Part shown: positions 41,401-53,413 of the stretch, one piece after another
Layout: the number at the start of each line of letters is the position of its first letter
Numbering within the stretch: position 1 is the stretch's first letter
The notes under the pieces: model-generated
The model's input: only the letters and a program-made list of their open reading frames with translations
What the model was told of the DNA's origin: nothing
Databases searched by the model: none
DNA from: Actinostola sp. cb2023
Taxonomy: Eukaryota > Cnidaria > Anthozoa > Actiniaria > Actinostolidae
Assembly (NCBI GenBank): GCA_033675265.1
Contig: JAUJYZ010000691.1
Coordinates: forward strand, 1-64,000
Length of the DNA: 64,000 bases
Direction of reading: 5' to 3'
Program-made: the position numbers and the translations under genes

Positions 41401-42160
41401 CATTCTCGTACCCAGAGCCCACTCCTCATTTGGCTCGTCGCTGGCTCTGGGAAACCCTGTTGCTCGGTCGTCAAATTTTGACGACCAAGTCGTCAGAGCG
41501 CATGCTCATACTAAAGACCGCTGAGAGCAGGCACTGTGGAAGAGTCTACTGGCTACGTAGTGTTCACGTTGGTTTCAATATTCAAACAATGTAACAGGTA
41601 CACAAGTTTGTACATTTATCTTCGTGTAGCCGTTTAAAATCCCTTCGACGTTCATCACCGGTTCTTCTCTGGCTCTGTTGCGATAAAGGCTGGACGATAA
41701 ATACATGTTCTAATATAATCTTGCATGTGAACCTTCCTGTCTTCCGCTTTGTTATTGTTTCTCTTGAATTATAAAAATATTCCTTTGAATACTCGAAGCG
41801 AGTACGATCGATTGTGTCTGTAGCCGTTACTTTACTTTTATAATTTATGTATTGTTAGATCCGTTCCCTTTACGAATTTATGTCTACACAGTCAATGAGT
41901 CACTCATTTCCATTGATTATTATTCAACTGAAAAGGTATCAGTAGTTTTTGAAAATAATATTGTATGAAATTACTACAACCGTCGCTGTCATTCGCTTCG
42001 TTCGCTTTGCAAGTTTGAATCTTTGTTTATCTCATGGACCAATCAAATACGATCATTCATTGTTGATTTCAACAGCCAATGAAATTCGCTAAAATTTCAG
42101 GGTTTCCCAGAGCCATGCCAGCGACGAACCAAATGAGGAGTGGGCTCGGGTACGAGAATG
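41401..42160. mobile_element. 760 bp MITE with 9 bp target duplication
   Basis: The ends CATTCTCGTACCCAGAGCCC are inverted at the two sides with few changes, over about 70 bases. CATCCATGT flanks it directly at 41392-41400 and 42161-42169. A 9 bp duplication suggests a Mutator-type transposase; an 8 bp hAT-type reading is possible if the edge shifts by one. Confidence 0.85.
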
Positions 42161-42985
42161 CATCCATGTTTATTTTTATCCATTCCCCGACTCAACGAGC
42201 GGACCTGGGCCGACACAGGAACCCCGATACAAGTTTTACTGGCTCACACAGGAACCCCAAGACTTTAAAAGTTTATAACGATAACTATTGTCCTGTCGTG
42301 CACAATAATGGTTGTGTAGTTTTCAATAATTATGTAATGGACATTAAAAACTGCAATAAAAATAGGGGGTCACCATGCTCGTTTTCGCGCTAGATGCTCT
42401 TCAAATATATCAATCTATAGGTTTGATTGCAAGTGTGATCGCAACCGGAAGTTGTAATCAAAAACCTTTTTTCTCGGTTCAAAGTTCTTCCTTACAACAT
42501 ATTGTGCATATAATTCGAAGTTTACTACTGAGTTAAGCTATACTACTAAATCTATCAAAGTAATTGAATGACTATGATTGTTGAAATATTAATGAAACAT
42601 GCAAGTATGTTCGCCTCTACGAACGTCCAGAAATCGCACGCTTTTAAAAAATGTTTAAAATTTAGCCAATAAACTTTCCCTCATATTTTGATATATAATA
42701 TCATAATACGCAGCACCGATTTGATTAATATCAAATAAAAAATGGGGGTCACCAGCTCGTGTTTTATTTATTTTGAAAAAACTTCAGTTAGACTTGAAAT
42801 ATTTAACGATTTCCAATGGTCTCGTGCGCAGTAGAGCGTGCGCAATGCAAAACAAGGGAATTACCTTGAAATAGTTTTTGAATTTTATCCTGTATTCTTG
42901 TAATTATTCATGTCATTATTTATATTTTGAGTATTTTTCATTATTACATGTATATGTTATTATTATTGTTATGATGTATTATGTA
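42161..42985. other. Non-coding stretch
   Basis: The phrase GGGGGTCACCA-GCTCG occurs at about 42364 and 42744, perhaps marking ends of a small direct-repeat element. No gene is supported. Confidence 0.4.
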
Positions 42986-43233
42986 CAGCCGATTGCAAAA
43001 ATTCTGTAAATCAAATATGTGAGTATATCCATATATCGAGTGCATTATGGGTAAAACTATTTTGGAGTTTTTCCACAACATATGCAGCAGAGACTTACAA
43101 ACAACAAATTAGAGACTAAAACACACAATATTCTAGAGTTTCACCAATGTTGCTTGTTGTGAAACATCATTTAGGGGATTTTTTCAATTACCCATAATGC
43201 AACCGTTATATGGATAATTTTTGCAAAGGGCTG
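42986..43233. mobile_element. TA-flanked mariner-type MITE
   Basis: The ends CAGCCGATTGCAAAAATT and, inverted, CAGCCCTTTGCAAAAATT are flanked by TA. The inner arms (GTGCATTATGGGTAA and its complement) also pair. Confidence 0.85.
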
Positions 43234-43259
43234 TATAATGATTAATTAATTAATTAATA

Positions 43260-43570
43260 ATAATAATAATAATACACTGTATTTCACGAGGGTGGAAATA
43301 CAGCTTATTAGATGTTTTCTCGGGTATTACGGGCTGATATTTTACGAGTTGCGAATGTATTTTTCCGGCGAGAAAAGTCAGCCCGTAATACCCGAGAAAA
43401 CATATAATAAGGGATTTATTATATAACAGTGACGTAATTTTATCAGGATATTGTTTTTTGAGTTGTGAACAGGGCATTACGGATTTCTACAGGGCATTAA
43501 CGCTTCATATTGGCCCTCAAAAATGACCAAATTTGGTAAAATTACGTCACAGTTATGTAATACAATACAT
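43260..43570. repeat. Inverted repeat CGGGTATTACGGGCTGA with downstream tail
   Basis: GTTTTCTCGGGTATTACGGG at about 43314 is inverted at about 43384. The tail GGTAAAATTACGTCACAGT at about 43536 resembles the end of the insert in the 63 bp satellite. Confidence 0.6.
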
Positions 43571-44016
43571 AAAAAACCTATGGCCCTCCTAATCTAACAA
43601 ATAGTATGGCTCCTATTGATAACAGTGTGTTATACACAAATGAAAGGAAAACCCTGTTATTAAATATAATAATAATTATTATAATTAATAATAATTAATT
43701 GCTTATATAGCTTATTTAATTGCTTATATAGGTCATTCATTCATTCAGAGCGCGCGTTATATTGTAGCTATGTTATAAACTCATCATAGAAATGACGTCA
43801 TACAATGTTCAAAACTCAAGTGGAACAAACTGCATGTTTTTTACAACAACCAGGATTTTCGAGTCAAATTTAAAATTCAAAACTCTGGACTAAATAAGTG
43901 AATTGCATTTTACCCAACAATTTATATTGGAAGTGCTTTGGCCTATAATAAGAAAATACCTGGACATTAGTCTTCAATAAAATAAAGAAATATAAAAATT
44001 AATCTTGATGTGGATA

Positions 44017-44204
44017 CAGTCGAACCTCCGATTGCGACCACTCTCGTAACCGACCGCCTCTCCGAAGTGACCAGTTTTCCAAAATACCAAAATTTCAGTT
44101 TCAACTGCAATCACTATAGTTGTAACCTCTCGTAAGCGACCACCTCTCCGAAGCGACCACAAAGCTTAACATTTTGGGTGGTCGTTTACGGGAGGTTCAG
44201 ACAG
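44017..44204. mobile_element. AAGCGACC-family MITE, copy 4, TA-flanked
   Basis: Begins CAGTCGAACCTCC and ends GGAGGTTCAGACAG between TA dinucleotides. Same orientation as the copy at 7847. Confidence 0.8.
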
Positions 44205-44507
44205 TATTTGCAAAGTGAACTTCAATGTTTCTCGAAAATTAGCCCGGCCGAGTGAATGCTACTAGAGCGTTGTTTTAGCAGACAAAAAGCACTGTTTGCA
44301 CAGTTGAAATAACAGAAAACTGTGACTTTTGTTCCATGCAACTTTTGTCAACAGCCTTCACCTTAGAATCATTAGCTCTGACTCCTTCACTAAACTCAGT
44401 ATATTTCGTGCTCACAAAAAGATTACGTATTTTTATCGTGCTGACATCTTCAAAGGAAGCGCCGCCTAAACATCTCTGTAAGATCAGGCAAATAACGAGA
44501 GAGCAAG

Positions 44508-44711
44508 ATGAAGCGAGACAAACAACAAGCCTGCTTGTTAGAGCGAAAACGCATCAAAAGAAACAATGAAGCGTTTGAACAGTTAAAATATGTTCTCCAT
44601 CTTGACATCAACAAACAAATTTCAAAACGAGAAATATTAGCCGCAGCTGCGCACAGAATCACCGAGCTGACGGCCATCGTGCATTGTGACGTGATCAAGG
44701 GCAAATGTGCG
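44508..44711 (+). CDS. bHLH-domain first coding exon
   Basis: The ATG at 44508 opens a 68-codon exon that ends in phase at a GTAAGT donor (44712). Residues about 10-27 (LLERKRIKRNNEAFEQLK) look like the basic region and helix 1. A short loop (HLDINKQ) and helix 2 (SKREILAAAAHRITEL) follow, the arrangement of a basic helix-loop-helix transcription factor. The LERKR core resembles the Myc/Max-type group more than the ERxR group, but I cannot assign a family. No downstream exon was found in the window. The following intron starts with a ~70 bp minisatellite. This is the best host-gene candidate here, although an orphan exon moved by a transposon is possible. Confidence 0.6.
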
Positions 44712-44801
44712 GTAAGTGTGCAATTAACTGTTTAGAAATGCGTTTGAAAAAACCAGGCGCAACTGAAAGGTCATATGTGATTATCACAATGAGGAGAACT
44801 A

Positions 44802-45675
44802 ATAGATCAGTCAGTTTGAGCATTATTCTTCAGTGCAAAGGTTTACTAGATGCAAAGTGCAGTTGAGCTATAGATCAGTCAGTTTGAGCATAATTCTTCA
44901 GTGCAAAGGTTTACTAGATGCAAAGTGCAGTTGAGCTATATAGATCAGTCAGTTTGAGCATAATTCTTCAGTGCAAAGGTTTACTAGATGCAAAGTGCAG
45001 TTGAGCTATATAGATCAGTCAGTTTGAGCATAATTCTTCAGTGCAAAGGTTTACTAGATGCAAGGTGCAGTTGAGCTATATAGATCAGTCAGTTTGAGCA
45101 TAATTCTTCAGTGCAAAGGTTTACTAGATGCAAAGTGCAGTTGAGCTATAGATCAGTTAGTTTGAGCATAATTCTTCAGTGCAAAAGTTTACTAGATGCA
45201 AAGTGCAGTTGAGCTATATAGATCAGTCAGTTTGAGCATAATTCTTCAGTGCAAAGGTTTACTAGATGCAAAGTGCAGTTGAGCTATATAGATCAGTCAG
45301 TTTGAGCATAATTCTTCAGTGCAAAGGTTTACTAGATGCAAAGTGCAGTTGAGCTATAGATCAGTTAGTTTGAGCATAATTTTTCAGTGCAAAGGTTTAC
45401 TAGATGCAAAGTGCAGTTGAGCTATAGATCAGTTAGTTTGAGCATAATTCTTCAGTGCAAAGGTTTACTAGATGCAAAGTGCAGTTGAGCTATAGATCAG
45501 TTAGTTTGAGCATAATTTTTCAGTGCAAAGGTTTACTAGATGCAAAGTGCAGTTGAGCTATAGATCAGTTAGTTTGAGCATAATTTTTCAGTGCAAAGGT
45601 TTACTAGATGCAAAGTGCAGTTGAGCTATAGATCAGTCAGTTTGAGCATAATTCTTCAGTGCAAAGGTTTACTGT
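44802..45675. repeat. ~69 bp minisatellite, about 13 copies
   Basis: The unit runs ATAGATCAGTCAGTTTGAGC, ATAATTCTTCAGTGCAAAGG, TTTACTAGATGCAAAGTGCA, GTTGAGCT. Copies differ at a few positions (CAGTCAG or CAGTTAG, TTC or TTT) and by a 2-base TATA/TA length change, so variants alternate. It lies just downstream of the bHLH exon donor, inside the inferred first intron. Confidence 0.93.
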
Positions 45676-48209
45676 TTATCAGTACTTTTTGGTATCTTTT
45701 TCACCTTGCTATATACCCAAACACTGAATGTTGGCTGACGTGTAGGACTCAACTGCACTTCGCATAGATTAAACATAAAGTAGAACAATTAAGAGACGCA
45801 GGTAACCTCTGACTGTTCCAAATAATATATTAACGTTTCGGCAATTCAGCCTTCTTCAGAAATGATAAAAACATACAAGTACATGGTAAAAATGATAAAA
45901 ATATGAAGAGTACAAGTATAAATAGGCTAAGGAGAACAAAGGATATATGATGTTTCAGTTTCAGTTTATTTAGTGCCAATATGTCACCAATATCTAGAGG
46001 AATAGAACCAAGGGAAACCTAAAGGGACAATTTATTCGTCAGATTTGTTATAAAAACGTTTGTTGACCTTAGTGGAGGTTGGAGACGGCAACCCAACGAA
46101 AATCTTCAGAATAAGATTTTGGCATCTCGAGATAGTAAAATAAATTTCCTAATTAAATGTTACTGAGAGAGAAATATAATCCTTTTTATTTAGTGTTTAA
46201 TTTGGGCTATTTAGTACAATTTCCTTAGCGTTGTGTTATACTTTGTTATACGTGCTTCTATTTAACAGATAGATGGCGAACTCAAGCCTTGTATTGGCAG
46301 ATAGTTGGCGAGGGGCACTAGCTAGCCCCGAGTCAACTATCAGAGCCGATAGAAGGTGAGAGTGAGCCTTCTGTCTGTTTTAGAATACCACAAATGACTA
46401 TCTATAAAACATATTTTCATTTGTGTTTTTATTTTTTATTGATCATGAATATTCAAATATTAAACAACGCGTGCTGCCGTCTATCGGCTGATAGTAGGTT
46501 AGTTTTGAACCAATCAGATTGCGAGTTTCGCAGAGCACGCTGCCTCGTTTTCTATTTCTTCATGACAAATAGACAGTGCATGCTTGTGCATGGTTTCCTC
46601 GTAAATCGCCTAAGTCAACATCTCCAAGATTAGATTAAAACTCAGCTGTTGTTGGTTTATCGTGTATTAACGGCATCAAGTCAATTCTGCTTAAAAGCCC
46701 TAATCATGTATCTTTTCAAATTACAGTGTTGATAACATCGATATCTGATCGATTAGCCGGAATATACCAAGGAATCTTTCTAATGCCGGCGTATTGTGTG
46801 TGTATCGTCTAACGTGCCTTTAGAAATGATTTGGATCGATTGTTTTCCAGAGGCCGAGAAAGCCATACATTGCCCTCTTGGTAGAACATAGAAATCGTAT
46901 AAGAAAAAGAGCAAACGTTGAATCCTTGTATTGAAAACCATGCACCGTAATTTCTAACCTATCTAAAAGGCCAGGTATACTATAGCCTGTTTATAGAACA
47001 TTCTAACTAATGTAAACATCGAAGTTATAAATACTCTTCTCCTATTAACAACTGACAGACAGGCCTAACCAGCGGCACATCATCACTGATAGGCTATGAA
47101 CTACGCCGAGGATCAGTGACCTTAATAATTATCGTATAGCTCAATACTTCAGTGTTAACTTACAAAGGTTTTTGATATGTAGCTAGATTGTTATTTCCTG
47201 CGATTAATATATTGACAAGTGTAAAAAAGGTCCATAAAAAGGCTAAATATCGTCGGATTGGCTCCAAATCCGGCGCGTACATATACACAGGTACGAATGT
47301 TAAACACATAAACCATTGTCTATGTCCATGTTTACAAGTATCGAACTTGGGCATTCTGCGATAATTGTGGATTAAGCGATCGATCTGTGTGATGTGCTAA
47401 CCGATAACATTGTTTATTTTGCTTGGCTCAACAAATGCTGTATCTTCACCGCCGGCTGTACCTTTAGAACAAGGAAATCCAATCACTGTTTGAAGGCTAA
47501 TTTCAAACATGATAAGTAGGCATTTCGTAATGCGTATCATATGAAACTAAGCGATAATATTACGTCAGGCGTCACTGACGAACTGAAGTCATTACATTGT
47601 AGTAAATGGGTATTTCCTGAAGACAAGCGTATGTTGACCCCATCACATGGTCTGGTTTATCCCGTGGTCTTATCTACGCTAGCCGTAATTTCCCGACCAG
47701 TAGTATAGTAGGGATGATTCGATCCCCTTTATAATGGGGTTTTAATTATTACTCGGGCTTCCTTCAATCAATCAATCATTATACGTCAAAGAGCAGGAGC
47801 TCGTTCAAAATACCAAGAAATCAGAAAGCTCAAATATGTAACTTGCTACGACTGGCAAAGCCTTGTAGAGGGTGGCACACATAACAGTTGCTGAGCTTGA
47901 TAAATACGGCATGATCAATTACCGCAAGCTTAGAAAAAAAACAGGGAAAAGACGAACTGATAAATACCCGGCTCTGACAATATCAATGTAAATTCTGTCC
48001 AGCACACTGATGAGGAAAGTGACAGTGACCTTGTGTTGTATGAGAGTGACACAGTTGTGAGAGTGAAGGAAGTGATGCAGAAGATACGACAACAGCAAAG
48101 ACATCAACTAGAAGTGGTCGCAGAGTAGGGCACTGGTCAGCGCGCTATACAGATTTTGTTCAGTGATCCAGCTGTTGCTTTGGTGTACAGTGGTGTGTTG
48201 TATCATGGT
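45676..48209. other. Long non-coding stretch
   Basis: A short hairpin-like pair lies at about 46300-46345 (TAGTTGGCGAGGGGC and GCCCCGAGTCAACTA). There is no supported gene; frames under 80 codons look random. It may be intron of the bHLH gene. Confidence 0.4.
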
Positions 48210-48213
48210 GGAA

Positions 48214-48246
<33 letters not shown>
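48210..48246. repeat. Long poly-G run
   Basis: About 35 consecutive G. Such runs are prone to sequencing and assembly length error and can form G-quadruplexes. Confidence 0.9.
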
Positions 48247-48251
<5 letters not shown>

Positions 48252-48682
48252 CTTAAAGAAAGTTTTTACAGGGGTGTGGACATCAAAAAATGTAAACACT
48301 TTAAAAACTCATTGCGTGACTCGGCAGAGCATGCATGCGTAATTAGATTGACTTCGATATTCATGTCGAGTAGATTTTCTCTTCTATATTTACGATACTC
48401 GAGTATGCAAGTGTAAATATAGCCAATAAATAAAGTACAATTGTGGATATACATCTGCGATGCATTTAATTTTCACTACGAAAAATTGTTTCGTGTATTC
48501 TTGGGCTTTTTGAAAATAACATACAAGAACACGTGACGACATTTAAATGTAAGACATAGACCCACGCTCGACGTTTAACAAGCATGTCGTTCAAAAATGC
48601 TACATATTCTGCTAATAGGATAAAGACAAAGGACGAAAATAGCCATAAAATGCACCTTAAATGATATACAAATTTTCGTATA

Positions 48683-50762
48683 TAGCTAATTGCATAATCG
48701 TTGTCGGGTTGAAAATCATAAATCATAGAAGCTGAGACCGCAAGGATGGATGGGAAATCAGTTCATGAGCCACATTACATGCAGATATATTCAATGTTCT
48801 CGTAGTTTTGAAGGTATATGAGCTATTTAAGTAAGATCCTACAAGTCTGGATAAAAAGGTCGATGATTTGACGGTGTTATTTGAGAGTTTAAAGAGTGGA
48901 TGCCAGTAAGGTTCGAGACTATTTCGTCAACTCAAAAAATTCGAATTTAATTTTCTTTCACCATATCATTCCTTTCGATGACCTATTTTAGGGAAAAATA
49001 CTAAAAAGTTCCAGCGATTTTTATTTTAGGAGAAATTTCCAGTTATTAAAAACCCGTCTGTCGACCGAAAATTTTCGGCTAAATAATAAGCCAACTTTGA
49101 ACAGTCGGTGTGTATTAACATCTAGCACTACATCAATAAAATTAAGTACACTTAATAAACGTGTCTTGGTCTTTTTTACTGTATAATTTATTTTTCTGTA
49201 ACTTCTGTAGTTATTTTTCAAATTTGGTTTTAAAAAGGTATACTGAGCGCCATGAACGGAACGTTGAAATATAGGCAATGTTTGAGGTACGAAAAAGGAA
49301 TCTGGTACATAAATTTTTGAAGAAAACGCCATGCCCCAGGAAAGCTTCACGTTTGCTCTATCAGTTTAGAAAGTTTCAAGCTTGGGAATTCAATGTAGCA
49401 TTTTTGAGAAATAAAACTATTATGCTTGGAACTGCCAAAATTAGCATAATATTCGTCCTGTGGCGGACATTTTTGTCATCCAAACACAAAACCTAACGCC
49501 AAAACACGACTATCTTGCATTTTTAGTTGATTGTCGCTAATGGAAACAATGTTCGAGTCAATAGGAATGATTTTCAACAATGTTTGTGTTTCGAGAGTCG
49601 TAAATAAACTCTCTCAAAAGTTAAAATTAGCATAGATTGTCGATCAGATTACAGCAAAATACGAATTTTGTTTAAACAACGTTTATACGAAATTCCACTC
49701 ATTCAAGCAAGTATGAATTCTGTTTAGTATTATATTTTATGATAAAAACTATTATTTCATGCCGCAAAAGTTTTATTCGAAGGGCAGTAGCGTGACTTGC
49801 AGCAGTTACATTGCGTTACATAATTGGCTTGTCAACAAAGTGGAGCATCGTGTCAAAATATCCGAACTCTTCATGATAAAGCGCCAGTTTGAACTAGAAA
49901 TCAGTGCAATTGTTTGTAAATCTTATTTGGAGCAAACTCTAAGCATTTTAGAGTGAATAACCACAATTTTCGGCAACGGTGTTTATTTGATCAACGAATA
50001 TGCTAATTGTCACTATTTTAGGAGCTTATGTGGCTGAAATAGCTCAAATATGGTTGAAAATAAATCTTATTAACTCCAAGATTGTTATCAGTTGGCAGCG
50101 ATCAACTAAAAGTGCAAGATAGTCGTGTTTTGGAATTGAATTTGGCATTACGTTTTGTGTTTTAACGACAAAAATGTCCGCCACAGGACGAAAATTATGC
50201 TAATTTTGGCAGTCCCAAGCATAATAGTTTTATTTCTCAAAAATGCTACATTGAATTCCCAAGCTTGAAACTTTCTAAACTGAAAGAGCGAACGTGAAGC
50301 CTTTCTGGGACATGGCGTTTTCTTCAAAAATTTATGTACCAGATTCCTTTTTCGTATCTCAAACATTGCCTATATTTCAACGTTCCGTTCATGGCGCTCA
50401 GTATACCTTTTTAAAACCAAATTTGAAAAATAACTACAGAAGTTACAGAAAAATAAATCATCCAGTAGAAAATACGATGAAACGTTTATTCAGTGTACTG
50501 AATGTCATTGTTGTAGAGCTAGAGGCGAACATACACTGACTGTTCAAAGTTGGCTTATTATTTAGCCGAAAATTTTCGGTCGACAGACGGGTTTTTAATA
50601 ACTGGAAATTTCTCCTAAAATAAAAATCGCTGGAACTTTTTAGTATTTTTCCCTAAAATAGGTCATCGAAAGGAATGATATGGTGAAAGAAAATTAAATT
50701 CGACTTTTTGGTCATAGCTTTCATGATTTTCAACCCGACAACGATTATGCAATTAACTATAG
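48683..50762. mobile_element. 2 kb fold-back element with long inverted arms
   Basis: The left arm (48683-48725 and 48936-49570) is the near reverse complement of the right arm (50080-50762), centred near 49.8 kb. About 200 bases at 48726-48935 interrupt the left arm. The duplicated arms carry the same ~72-codon frame on opposite strands (49278-49496 plus, 50148-50366 minus). This shows identity of the arms, not necessarily a gene. The central region (49570-50080) has no clear coding function. Confidence 0.8.
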
Positions 50763-52325
50763 TCCATTTTGAAAATTAGGTGACTTTTCGCCTCAGAGTG
50801 GTTCCAACATGCCTGTGCCGGCGTCAAATTATTCTTCAGTCGTGCCGGAATGTTTCCTTCAGCTTCTGAGTTCTGCACATCAGTATTTTGGTATTCAGCT
50901 TCTGAGTAGTAGTTTTCAGTGTGTTTATATTGTGGATCTGAAGACGTATCATTCTTTTTTCGGTGATATATATCGGTAATGTACGTTATACACAGTGAGC
51001 CTGCGTTTATACCTTTGAGACTCTGCTCCTTCGTTTGTCAGCACCGAGTAAATAGACAAAAATACAAGCTTTAGTTAACCGCAAAGGATAATATATTATA
51101 GTGTTTTGTGAAAGAGTCTTGATTAGACTGTACTTTGGGAAATGCTTCAAGTTGTACATCTTTGTTTCATTTACACAATGAAAGAGTATAAATTAGTTAG
51201 TAAGTAGAGTACCTGAAGGTACACAGATCAGAAATGGAGGAAGGTCGGTTTACGCCGTTCGAAGTGGAGCCATGGCGAACAATTTCACTGACACCATGGC
51301 CGCGCGCATGCGTAATGCTCACTCGTATTCAATTACGAGTCACTTCAAAATTACAGAGAAAACAGTGCAATTTGATTTAATTTTTGTCGTACTACCTCTT
51401 ATATTATTACGGTTCCTCAACCTCCAAAAGTCCAAAAACATTCTTACATACTTTGTCTCACCCATGGTTCGTGTTTCTCTCATGTGGAATATGTGTAACA
51501 GTGTTCCCAAGTCCGATGAAAAATACGTAAAATTAGCTAAGCATCCGCCATACTTGTCTTTGTAACTGACCCGAGATGCCGTACAGTTATTGTAGTTCAG
51601 AACATTTTTCAGGAGTTCGAGTTGGTTTCCAAAAGTCTGATTCGAAAGTTCAACTATCCATTTCAAATAACTCCTTAATAAAACCGCTTAAAATGTCATA
51701 TTTGATTGTTCCAAAATCATTTACAACTTGGTAGTTTATCGGTGATTATCCCATTGTTGTCCTTGCCAAATTTAAAGGGCTAGCTCCGCTCCGTATTATT
51801 GCTACACTTCATTTTATAAAATAGTTAGAATTCGGATCTCTGTACGCCATTGATCTTTGCTTCGTTCTAAGTTTAGTAACCACCCCTTTTAACAACACAG
51901 GCAAACCAATCCAAAAAATGTATTTATTTTATATTTTATTTCTCATTTACACGCCAGCAATGTCATCCGCTGACTGACGGACTAAGCTTAACATGACTGT
52001 TCGCCATGCATACTGAAAAACGGAGAAAATTGCCAAATAATATAATATTTTATTGTGTGAAAAAAAAGTGAAATATATATAATAATAAAATATCCCTTGT
52101 ATTGGTCTTTTGTATATTTCCTTCTGTTTTAATATCCAGAACATCGTTAACGCATGAGTAATTAAGCTTAACATGTCCCACACGTCTTGAATGCTTGAGT
52201 CACCTCAAGTAGAGAGCGATTAATTACTCTTCGGTTTGCTCTTGGGTCCCAATGATTGTGTGTACACTATATGAGGGACTGACTTGCAATCGCATGAATA
52301 GTAATGAGGGATATTTAGTCTAAAT
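50763..52325. other. Non-coding stretch
   Basis: No supported gene or clear repeat pair. Frames of 78-108 codons near 51.3-52.2 kb overlap on both strands and have no recognisable motif. Confidence 0.4.
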
Positions 52326-52539
52326 TTCCCTCATTAATATTCATGAGCGATACTTGACTTAGAGCTTTCGCGAGGGATGTTCGGTGTTAAATGTCCCTCG
52401 TGGAACAATGAAAACCGAGGTGATCATGGTACTATATCCCATATTTCCCAGCTCCAATTACGAATTCAAGGGCAATATACCGATATTGCCCTCATTACAG
52501 GGCAACATACAGATATTGCCCTCATTCCAGGGTATATGT

Positions 52540-52685
52540 CTGGGTATTGGTCTTTACGGAAATTATAGTAAAATACAGTAAATGAATGATAGGTTCTAAA
52601 TAAAGTGTATTTCACATGTACATACCGTCTTCATTTACTGTATTTTACTATAATTTCCGTAAAGACCAAATACCCAGACCGTATA
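52540..52685. repeat. Small hairpin repeat
   Basis: GTCTGGGTATTGGTCTTTAC, continuing for about 45 bases, is inverted at about 52620-52685. Confidence 0.8.
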
Positions 52686-52731
52686 TACAGCCTGGGTTTC
52701 CCGTGGTTATATTTACGTCGGCAATACAAGC

Positions 52732-52925
52732 ATCAAGCCGGTTCCAGACTTCCGGTACGCGCGCAATGCATTGTGAGATTATTACAAAGGAAAAGTGAGC
52801 ACCAAGTGAGCAAAAACATAGCTTGGGCTCCCTGTGTCTAGAATTGGTGCTCATGCTCACTTTTCCTTTGTAATAATCTCACAATGCATTGCGCGCGTAC
52901 CGGAAGTCTGGAACTCTTGATGCTT
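52732..52925. repeat. Hairpin with a CACAGG-type terminus at its apex
   Basis: Arms of about 70 bases (CAGACTTCCGGTACGCGCGC onward) are inverted around a spacer that contains GCTTGGGCTCCCTGTGTCTAG-like sequence at about 52827, matching the right end of the MITE at 20025. Confidence 0.75.
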
Positions 52926-53290
52926 GTATAGACTTAGAAATTTTAGACTTGGCGAAGTTTGAAGAAAAAATTATTTTGATAAGTCGAATCGAGAAATGGA
53001 ACCCCGGCTCTTCCAATTACTTACACCCGCCTTACTGTGCGACGCGCGGTACCGTAGTCACTTTTTTGATGAATATTTGAAACATTTTTGACATGTTTGT
53101 GACAAGTTTGATGTCAGATTCATTCCGCCTTCGTTAATAGCGCCATGAACTTGGGAAATCACTTTCAATTATTTGATTTGATTTTAGTACAACTTTATTT
53201 ACACAGCAATTTTATCGGGATTTGCAAAATACGTATTTTTAACGATTTACATTTTATTGTCAGCCGACGTTCAACTTCGCCAAAACAGAA

Positions 53291-53413
53291 ATGGCGGGAT
53301 ATACGATAATGGAAGAACACTTCCTAAAATGTTCCGAGAACAAATATATTGGACCTTCACCACGAGGGAATCGGAGTGAGGCAAATCGCTCGGGAAGTAA
53401 TAGTGAATCTTGG
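53291..53413 (+). CDS. Candidate first exon near the left end of the 3.3 kb element
   Basis: The ATG at 53291 gives a 41-codon exon (MAGYTIMEEHFLKCSEN, then PSPRGNRSEANRSGS) that ends at a GTATGT donor in phase 0. The sequence just before the start (TTCAACTTCGCCAAAACAG) resembles that before the PB1 start at the other end, but inverted. No later exon was located. Function unknown. Confidence 0.4.

Noticed and set aside
44802..45675. CRISPR-like array (regular ~69 bp spacing)
   Set aside because: The entire unit repeats with no unique spacers, and the genome is eukaryotic; it is a minisatellite.
51272..51666. Overlapping frames of 97 and 108 codons on opposite strands
   Set aside because: No motif, no splice context and mutual overlap; neither could be preferred.
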